Assembly (NCBI GenBank): GCA_013298545.1
Contig: JAAFIA010000044.1
Coordinates: forward strand, 1-40,844
Length of the DNA: 40,844 nucleotides
Reading direction: 5' to 3'
DNA from: Bacteroidota bacterium
GTDB lineage: Bacteria > Bacteroidota > Bacteroidia > Palsa-965
Shown: positions 15,329 through 23,900 of the stretch, one piece after another
Numbering within the stretch: position 1 is the stretch's first letter
Layout: every line of letters starts with the position of its first letter
Notes under the pieces: model-generated
Database searches by the model: none
Told to the model about the DNA's origin: nothing
Seen by the model: the letters and a program-made list of their open reading frames with translations, nothing else
Program-made: the position numbers and the translations under genes

Positions 15329-16012
15329 CTAAATATTTTCTTTTGGTGGCAAAAACGCTTCGCCCCATTTGTTGATGCCAGGTGTACCTTCTGCGGCAAC
15401 CGGACAGGTATCGGTAGTCAGGCGCATTTTGTTTTTGACCACGCAACCACACGAAGCACAAATTTTATTACCCGTACGGTAACCCGTTTCATTGCGCACT
15501 TCAGCTGATGCAGAAACTTTTTGTATGGTATTGGTAGGTTCCATCAAATTTGGGCAGGCGAGGCACGCCGCTTCCCGTTTCGCCAATTGCGATTCGGGAA
15601 CAGTCGAGAAACCAGCCATTCCCCATTTCAACAAAGCTTTGCTTGCTTTGGAAATTAGTTCTGCATTCGAAAATTTTGGTGCATCCGTTTTTTTCTTTGG
15701 CGGATTTTTCAGCAACATTTGTAAGAAATCGTTACTTGCTCGGCTCACCAATAAATTGCGCGCATAATTTGAATCTTCCAATGCCGCAATTAAAACCTCA
15801 GCAGAAACAGGACCAGCTAGTCCAAGTATTTTTCCAAATGCAAGACAACGATCTTCGATTGTTCCTTCTGGAAGGTCAAGTGGATCGGTTGGAGTAATAG
15901 CAGGAATCATAGGTGAAGATTTTTTTTTCGATGCAAAAGCCGTATGCGTTCCTACTTCAGGAGTTGGTACAACCGAAGGAACAGCAGATGGAGAAGATTG
16001 ACAGCTACACAT
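15329..16012 (-). CDS. Zinc-ribbon protein of the Tc toxin island
   Basis: A 227-residue protein. It begins MCSCQSS followed by a Pro/Ser/Val-rich linker (to ~residue 50), then a helical middle, then a Cys-rich end. The end has REAACLACPNL (Cys150, Cys153), ICASCGCVVKNKMRLTTDTCP (Cys185, 188, 190, 203) and GINKWGE. This spacing looks like a treble-clef or zinc-ribbon domain of the type RxxxCxxCP...CxxCGCxxxxKxRxxxxxCPxxxW, which I recall from phage-linked small proteins. No catalytic residues are visible. It lies 60 bases downstream of the long Hint protein, across a strong hairpin, and is transcribed with the toxin genes or by read-through. A binding or adaptor role is a guess. Confidence 0.7.
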   Translation of the reverse strand: MCSCQSSPSAVPSVVPTPEVGTHTAFASKKKSSPMIPAITPTDPLDLPEGTIEDRCLAFGKILGLAGPVSAEVLIAALEDSNYARNLLVSRASNDFLQMLLKNPPKKKTDAPKFSNAELISKASKALLKWGMAGFSTVPESQLAKREAACLACPNLMEPTNTIQKVSASAEVRNETGYRTGNKICASCGCVVKNKMRLTTDTCPVAAEGTPGINKWGEAFLPPKENI

Positions 16013-16029
16013 GAGATTTAGGTTTTAAT

Positions 16030-16058
16030 ATTCCCCCGCAAACGCGTTGCGGGGGAAT
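16030..16058. terminator. Strong hairpin between the long Hint gene and the zinc-ribbon gene
   Basis: ATTCCCCCGCAA pairs perfectly with TTGCGGGGGAAT around a five-base loop (ACGCG). On the minus strand it is followed by ATTAAAACC rather than a proper T-run. It may act as a partial terminator or a stabiliser that lowers expression of the downstream genes. Confidence 0.6.
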
Positions 16059-16072
16059 AAAGGATTAAAAAT

Positions 16073-17902
16073 TTACTTTTTAACAGGAGGGATACCTGGG
16101 CTTGTAACAGTAAACGAAGTACTGTTATGTGCTGCATCAACACCCGTTCCATAAATAGAAACTAAGTTGGCAATGGTTACCTTGTAGGTCTGCTTTGGAA
16201 CAAATGCACCTGTTATGATTACAGTATAATCATTATCACTACTGAGTGTTGCTTTGCTCACTTTTGCACTCGGCGCAAACGAATAGTTAGACAGATTCTC
16301 TGCTGATTCTTTCGTTACTCCGGTGCTGAGTGTAAGTGTTACATCCGTTGGTGTTCCTACTGCAAGTTGCAAACCAACAGACGGCATTGGTGCGCCACCT
16401 GCACATGTTGGCAAACTGCCACCACCAAATCCAGATTGCATACTGGCCAAACGACAAGCCACAGAAGGGTCGTTGCACACATCGTTTGGATTTCCAGCAC
16501 CATTATCGGCTGTAATTAATCCAAACAAAGCAGCTACTTCGTTGTAAGCTGTCAATGCATTTGCCAAGTAAGTGTTTTGATACCATACCCAACGCCCAAC
16601 GGCTGCGAATGCGTAGAAATCGGCATAAGCAGTGCATGAATAACCGAGGTAATTTTCTGGCTCACCTGCCTTGAAACGACCAACGGCGTGGCCTACCAAC
16701 ATGGTTAATCCCAAATAGCTTAGACCTTGCATACGCGCCAATCCACCATTGAGTACAACTGTTGTTGTTCCGTACTGATTTACTGCATATACGTTTGGAA
16801 TCATGTTGCCCCAGTCGAGGTAGAAATCAAGATCAGGGAAGAAACCACGCAACAATTTCAAAACATAATTGGCATTGTCAAGACCCATGTTGCTCGAAAG
16901 CGGATACTGTGTTCCAAATTCCAAGACATCTTCTGCTTGTGCTGGCGACCAGAGCGCAGCAGAAACCGGAGGAAGATCGGCAACGCGTGCGTAAACCGAA
17001 AACTTACTCGTTTTCATTTTGCCCAACATGCTTGGATCAATTGCTGTTGACATGAAATCGTCGTGATGCGCATGTTTTGGATAAACCTGTGCATATTGTG
17101 CTGTACCCAACTCCGCACGATCATCATGACCATCAACTTTGTACTGTGGCCCTAAATTTTGGAAATACATTTGTAGGGTGTAATCGCCACTCACAATACC
17201 ATTTGAATTGACGAGGTGATTGTTTGGTGTACCATCAAAAACAACGTCCGTAGAGATATGGTGAACACCACCCTGATACTGACCGAGGCTGCTGGTAATG
17301 ATTTTCACCGGATTGCCATCGGCACCCATCAACAAATCGTTTGGCATGAGTTTGATGGCTGTAGTAAATTTACCGTTCGCCAACATCAAAACATGGTCAG
17401 GAGACACAATCAATTCTTTGTTATCACCAAAGACCATATAGACCATACCTTCTTGTTGTCCGTCTTTTGTGCCCGCACTAAATCGTACTGCTTTTGGCGA
17501 CCAGATTACTTTGTTTCCACTCAACGATCCAGAAAGAATGGGTTGACCAACAGTTAGTAATTGTACTTCGCAATCGCCATCAGGAACAGCAATCATTGTT
17601 CCGTTTGCAAAACAAGAACAGCAGCAGTAGCACTGATAAAAATTCCAAGCAGGATCTTGCGCATGCAAATTGTTACAATCAGTAATCAACTGATCTGTTG
17701 GGAATACGCGGACTTCGCCGGTATTGCTGTTTTTGCATAGAATAGCTTGTACAGGCATGTACATTGCTTGTCCGGAACACGAATTGTGGTAAGCGTCCGT
17801 TTCCATAAACGCTTGACAATGGTATGGATTACTCATTCCATCGCAAACGGTAAGTCCTTTGGCTGTTAATTGGTTATAACAGGTTTGCCAGTTGTAACAC
17901 AT
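16073..17902 (-). CDS. Hint-domain protein with pseudo-metallopeptidase and Ig-like tail (paralogue 4)
   Basis: A 609-residue protein, the first of the four Hint genes, 43 bases after TcA. Residues 1-95 are the shared Cys module (PVQAILCKNSNTGEVRVFP, CYCCC at 91-95). Residues 97-250 form a hedgehog-type Hint domain that keeps the nucleophile: CFANGTMI (Cys97), SPDH at 167-170, and the end HLVNSNGIVSGDY. Residues ~330-460 resemble an M48-like metallopeptidase (VVLNGGLARMQGLSYLGLTM, then GHAVGRF, then CTAYADFYAFA). Where HExxH is expected there is HAVGR (405-409), so zinc and acid-base residues are gone. Residues 505-600 look like an Ig-like/SbsA-type beta-sandwich. No signal peptide. If the Hint domain is active, cleavage before Cys97 would separate the N-terminal Cys module. 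Confidence 0.78.
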   Translation of the reverse strand: MCYNWQTCYNQLTAKGLTVCDGMSNPYHCQAFMETDAYHNSCSGQAMYMPVQAILCKNSNTGEVRVFPTDQLITDCNNLHAQDPAWNFYQCYCCCSCFANGTMIAVPDGDCEVQLLTVGQPILSGSLSGNKVIWSPKAVRFSAGTKDGQQEGMVYMVFGDNKELIVSPDHVLMLANGKFTTAIKLMPNDLLMGADGNPVKIITSSLGQYQGGVHHISTDVVFDGTPNNHLVNSNGIVSGDYTLQMYFQNLGPQYKVDGHDDRAELGTAQYAQVYPKHAHHDDFMSTAIDPSMLGKMKTSKFSVYARVADLPPVSAALWSPAQAEDVLEFGTQYPLSSNMGLDNANYVLKLLRGFFPDLDFYLDWGNMIPNVYAVNQYGTTTVVLNGGLARMQGLSYLGLTMLVGHAVGRFKAGEPENYLGYSCTAYADFYAFAAVGRWVWYQNTYLANALTAYNEVAALFGLITADNGAGNPNDVCNDPSVACRLASMQSGFGGGSLPTCAGGAPMPSVGLQLAVGTPTDVTLTLSTGVTKESAENLSNYSFAPSAKVSKATLSSDNDYTVIITGAFVPKQTYKVTIANLVSIYGTGVDAAHNSTSFTVTSPGIPPVKK

Positions 17903-17945
17903 GGGTTTTTAGATTTTAGGTTTATTTATTAAGAATTGTAGGGAA

Positions 17946-20900
17946 TTACGAATGGAATACAGTTGCTGAATACTGCATAATCATTTCAACACCGCGCAGC
18001 TTGGTTGGATCAATAAATCCATTGGTGAGCAAGAGCGAGAGTGTTGGATCAGCTTTCATGGCCGTGAGGTTGAACGTCAACTCCCAGGTTGCCATAAAAT
18101 CGGCTGGTGCGACTGATAAGCCCGAGATGGTTCCAATCGCTCCGGCATTGCTTATGGGTTTAGCCGTTTGCGAACCAATGGTTAAACTCATGAATTGCGA
18201 GGTTGCAGGCATGCTCATGCCTTCGGCTGTTTCAACAAGGAACAACACGCCAGTAAGCGAAACACTTTGGTATGCGTTCAACTGATTGGGCGCAATCGGG
18301 AACGATAATGTTTGCGTGGTAGCACCCGCTACTTGGTTGCTCATGCAGGCATACCATTGTGATGCGAATGCCTGTTGCAAAACATAATACAAACCACCTT
18401 CGTACGGATAAGAAGCAAGCCATCCTTTCACTTTTGTTTCGAGCGAAGCATCGTACAAGGCTGTATATTTTACCGTGAAAATGACATCTGTGATGGAATT
18501 GAAATCGAACCGATTGGTTGTTGTGGGCATTTCGAGTGTCCAATTCGAAACCGCTCCTGTACCTTCAAACGGCAAGTAACGCGGATCCTCAAAATTCAAC
18601 ACAAACATGCCGCTATCGTCGAGTCCTTTGCTAATGGCAATGGCTTGATTGGGCAACCAATTTTCAATCAATCCATCAGGCGCAGTTCCCGTTTCATTGT
18701 CGAGCAAATACTGTGTAGCGGCATCGGCTGTTGGATCATATACCCAAGCATTAAATGTTTGCTTCAAGGTTGCTTTAATGTTTTGATAAGGCCCAACAAC
18801 TGCTGGAATCGTAACCGACATGGTGGTTATTTTTCGTGCATACTGTCCAGGATAATCGTAATCGAAAAGCTCTTCGGTAAACGAAAAATTACATGTACCT
18901 GTTGCCTTCAAATCCAAGAATGCTTGCGGATTGGTCATGGCCAACGAGATATTTTTCTCAATCTCGAAACGGCGTGTATTGACAGTTTGGTATTGTACAT
19001 TCATGCGTTGCAACGAAAGTGTGAGGTATTCACCAGCAAGCAATCCTTTGCGCAACGAGTCCCAATAATTGATGGTTAAGAAATTGGTCGAAGGGCTATC
19101 TGTTTCCATCTGGAAAGCCACTTGCGCTTTCATAGCGTACGTATAAGCGAGCTGATACGTTTGGTAATAAACACCCGAGAGTTGACCAACCATCCACGAG
19201 TACAATTGTTGGTTTGTAAATTTCGATTTCAAGAAATTTGTAATCGCTGTGTTTTGTGCAATTTGTTGTTGCAAAATAGCGAGGTCTTGTTGTGCCGAAT
19301 TCAATTGTGTTTGCAGTCCCGCCATATCTTCTTGAATGCGGCTGACATCGTACGTTGCTGTTTGCAGTTGAAATTCCCAGTCCTGCGCACGACGTTGATA
19401 GCCCGCCATGGTGAGTGCGCGTTGCGCGATGAAGTTTGAAATTTCGCTACCAACTTCTGCCGCTCCTGCTGCCGCATTGACCATACTGCCCACCTGAATA
19501 CCACCATACGTCATCGCAAAAGGAGAACCAACTTGCGGAATCGCATAACCGATGCTCGCTGCTGTTTTCAAAATACTTGCGAGGATATTGAAAGCAAGTC
19601 CAGAAGCCATTGCATCTAAATTGGTATTCTCCGAAGAGATCAACCCATTTGAAATCAAATTGGTGTAATACGTTTCGCGGTATTGCGCACTATCAAGCGA
19701 GTACTGCATGCTTTGAATGGCTTGCTGCAACTGCGTGATTGCATTTTGACGTACCTGAATATTCATATTCAGAATCACGCCTTCTTGGGTAGATTGCAGC
19801 ATACTCAATTGTTCGGCATCGTTCTTTTCCAAGGCTGCTAAAAGCGATGCACCAAGTTGCATTAAGGTATTGGTCAAATCTCGCGCCTGTCCAATTAAGA
19901 AATCGAAACGATACGGCATCGGTGCATATTTTCCACCAACACCACCGCCAGGCAAATTGTTTCCTGATGCAGCTGCTTTTGCCAAATCCATGGGATTGAG
20001 TGGCGGCTCAAACAAGGCCAAGGTGCGCACCACACCATTGATGTCCATCGAATTTCGAATCTTGTACAAACGATCTTCAATCACATCCCAATACGAAAGC
20101 AATTGTGTGTTTTCTGGAACACAGAAATAGACATCGAGGTCGTTGAATCCTTGGCTCGCAAGAGGAAGCTGTACACTATTGCCACCCGGAACTAAGTTTT
20201 CGAGATCAATTAAAAATTGTGGAATATCATCGCCATATTTGGCTTGAATATCGGCAAACGTTGCAGGTTCCGTTGTTGGACAATTTCCAAGATTGACCGG
20301 ACGTTGCCCCAGCAAATCGAGGGCATAAACATATAACATCGTTGCCGCCGAAATACTTTCCCAAGTGTCTTGTGTAAACTGCTGATCGCCCCAATTGATG
20401 AGGTTTTCGACATATTGCATGACGGCATATTTTTCAAATGCGCCAATGCGTAGTCGTGCAATTGCAAATGGATTGAATGGATCGTCGTTATACACAGCCA
20501 TTGCCGGATTATCGTCGCTCAACATCTGTGTGAGTGTTGGCCAGATGTACATGCGGAATGGTTGGAACTGCCAGTAATGCGCGCTAGCGGTTGCAATCTG
20601 GAAGTTGAGCAGGATATTGCTCACCATTTGTATTTGATCTGCAGTAAGCTGTTGTGCCGATAAAAAGCTCAAGCTTGTAGCCGCCGTAAATTGTGTATTG
20701 ACTACACCGGCTGAACTGACAATCGGTGCTGCAGGTGTACCAATGTTGTTGGCCTGCAATGCGGTTAAGGTTGCAGCAGATTGCGCAGGTGTAATGAGTC
20801 CACGCGTTTGATCGGAGAACGTTGTAGAGGTAATAAACTGTTCAACGGCATGCGGATTGAAAATGTATTCATACCACGACATCGCGTCGCGGAAATTTTG

Positions 20901-23900
20901 ATTCGTATTTAACGCATCGGCAAGAAGGCAAGGAATGTGGTAAAACAATTCCCAGAAATACTCGCCATACAAACCATCAAAATCAACTTGTGAACCATCG
21001 ATTGCGCTTGGATAATTGACTTGTGTTGCTGGCGTAAATCGACTGAATGGAAGTACCGGAACAACAGGTATTTGCTGCGATTGCAAGGAGATGAGTTGCG
21101 ATATACCACCATACAACAAGCTTCGACTGAGTGGCTGAATCGCATCTGTTGTCAGACGTGTAATGTTGAATTGATAATTCGAGAGCGAAGTAATACTCGC
21201 ATCGGCATTGCTGTTGACGTATTTTAAATCCGTTTCTGGTGGCGTATTGTAAATGGTAGAGTAAATATCAGGAATCTGATTCGAGGTAATCGCTCCCTGA
21301 TTGATCAGGTTGGTCAATACCATTTGTGTTATTGAGCCTGTGAGGTTGTTGAGTGCTACACGGCCATTTATATCAATCAATGCGTAGCTCTTGAATGCAC
21401 CGTAAATACTTGTTGAAGTCGCTGCATCAATTTCATTTGTTACAAAAGCATCGGTAAAAATGATGGGATAGCCCATCAAAATGTTGTAAGTCGTACTGGT
21501 TGTACAAGTCGCTGGCAATGGTGGAGTAATGCCAGCGAGAATCATACCTAAAATGGTTGTTGTTACATTGGGCAGATTGACTGTTCCATCAGGATTGAGC
21601 AGGGTGTAGGATGTTAATTGCTGATAGAGTAATTGGGATTGCGCATAGGTAACACCCGAACATTGCAAAAATGTAACTTGATTGATGCGCGGACGCGATA
21701 CTTCAATTCCTTGACCGAGTGTAGAGAAACGCGCCTGACTTGGTTGACCGGGAATCGGTTTTTTAACTGGTTCAATGAAAAAGGTTTCCACGCCATCGCT
21801 AAACATGAACGATCCGGGTTGATTAATCACAGGCTCGCTATGGCTCGATTGGGTAGGAATGGTTTGAAACAATGTGAGCGGTGCTGCAAATAGGAAGAGT
21901 ATTTTCTGGATGTACGAAAACATCTGTACCGTTACTGTGCCCGAACTAATCAGGGCATTGAGCGTGGTAACGAGATTTAAGGTTAATAAGGCTGATTGAA
22001 CGACATTGCCATTGCCATCAATGACGCCTGCTGTTTTTAACGCGGAAAAAATTTGCCCCGATACGGTATTGGTGATAAAGGAATTGCTAAACGAACTTTG
22101 ATTCAAGGTAGAGCCTGATGCTGGCGCATTGACTTGAAAATCGCCTAAGAAATTTTCGGTAATTACATCGGTGTTGTAGGCTACTTGCAATTGTCCGCTT
22201 AGTGCATTGACAATAGACATGTAGGGCAGGGGAGCTGCATTGGGGGTGTAGGGATCGGTATTATAAAATTCATTGTTGCAGATAATATAATCTGACGACA
22301 AATCTTGATTTAAAACGAGCGAAGAGACATACGCTTCGTTGCCCGATCCATAACTCTTGGCAGTTCTGAAATAATTGGCAGATGCGACGTAAAGGCGGTT
22401 TTTGAATTGGCTCATTTCAGAATCGTTAGTTACTAAATTCTGAGGTTGACTGATAACAACTCCTTGATTGAGGAACGGCCCGTAAGTGAGGTAAATGCGC
22501 TCGAAATTTGTTTGCGACTGATCAAAACTTTGCAAGTTTGTATTCGTAATACGTGATGCAAAAACTTTTAACCACGGAGTACTTGACATATCAAATAATC
22601 CATTGAAAAGCGAAGTCATATTGCCATTCCCATCTGTCGAATAAAAAACAACTTCTTCGGTTTTGACCACTTGCGGATTGACCCAATTGTTTTCCAGATC
22701 TAAAAATGTGCATCTGATTTCTGCCGAATACACAACGTTTTGATTGGATTGTACATCGCCCGAAGTGCTGGAAATCGAGGTGTTGACTGTGGCTTTCAAT
22801 TCGGCCCAGAAAATGTATAAGCGATTGAATGCAAATACAGGTGTTACGAATGGTGCATCAATGGTGATGGTAATCTCATTCCAATCGCTCCACGGATAAC
22901 CATCTTGTTGCGAACAATAATAGTACGTGTAGGGTTGTGTGGTTGTTCGTGCTACGACAAATTTGGTACTGATCTCGCCTTTTTCCGAGTCTTTGACAAT
23001 GGCTTGCATCGACTGTATCGGAACAAGTTTGGACAGCTCGCTGAATCCATTCAGGTATGTTTTGTAAGACGATTCGATGAAGGCATCGGTAATGTCTGAT
23101 TGCTGCAATTGATTTTCGAGATCGACAAAAAGCGAGGTCTTGGTGTGACGGATCGATGGAACGAGGTAATTTTCGGGATAAACAAATATCTGGCGGTTTG
23201 CTTCCCAAACCCGGTATTGCATCATCCACTCCCACCACGAATCAGGAATATCCATGATCTCAACGCCTTGCTCAATGCGTAAGCGGCACCGTTGCAAATA
23301 CAATTGACACGCATTCAATCCTTCGCGGATGTACGAGATCATGGTTGTATCGCCCATGTTCACATCAATCAACAAATACTCATAGACGTTTTCGGATGTG
23401 AGAATGTCTTTGTATTGGCTATGGAGTTTCCACAAGGCAATGGCCAAAAGTGCATCGCGGGTACTGAGTGCAATGCGGCTATTGATTTGATCCATCACCC
23501 CTGTCCATTGGCTTGGACTAAATACGGCTTGAATTTTTTGAAGTGTTTGCTGTGCTGTATTCTCGTATGTTGTCCAACCAGAACTTGCTGGCAACACATT
23601 CAAGGCCAATAATGATTGATAAAAAGGCACATCCGCTTTTAAGGTATTCAACACATTCCAAGCAGCCATTAAATCGCCAATCTGAACCACCAAATTGGTT
23701 TCGCCACCGGCAACAACAGGAATCAATAAATCAGTTTGGGCCAGACTCCATCCTGTTATACTGCAAAGGATAGGTGTAGCCGTTGATGGATCGGCATTGA
23801 ACGCAGCAACATAGAGAAGCAAAGCTTGATTGACATCGCCAAATGTTGTAAAATACTTATTGAATGTGATGAGGCTGCTGATATTTTGTGGTGTGTAGCT

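Noticed and set aside
16073..17902. Hint protein as a true intein in a host gene
   Set aside because: There is no C-terminal His-Asn followed by a Cys/Ser/Thr junction, and the domain ends in hedgehog style (GIVSGDY).
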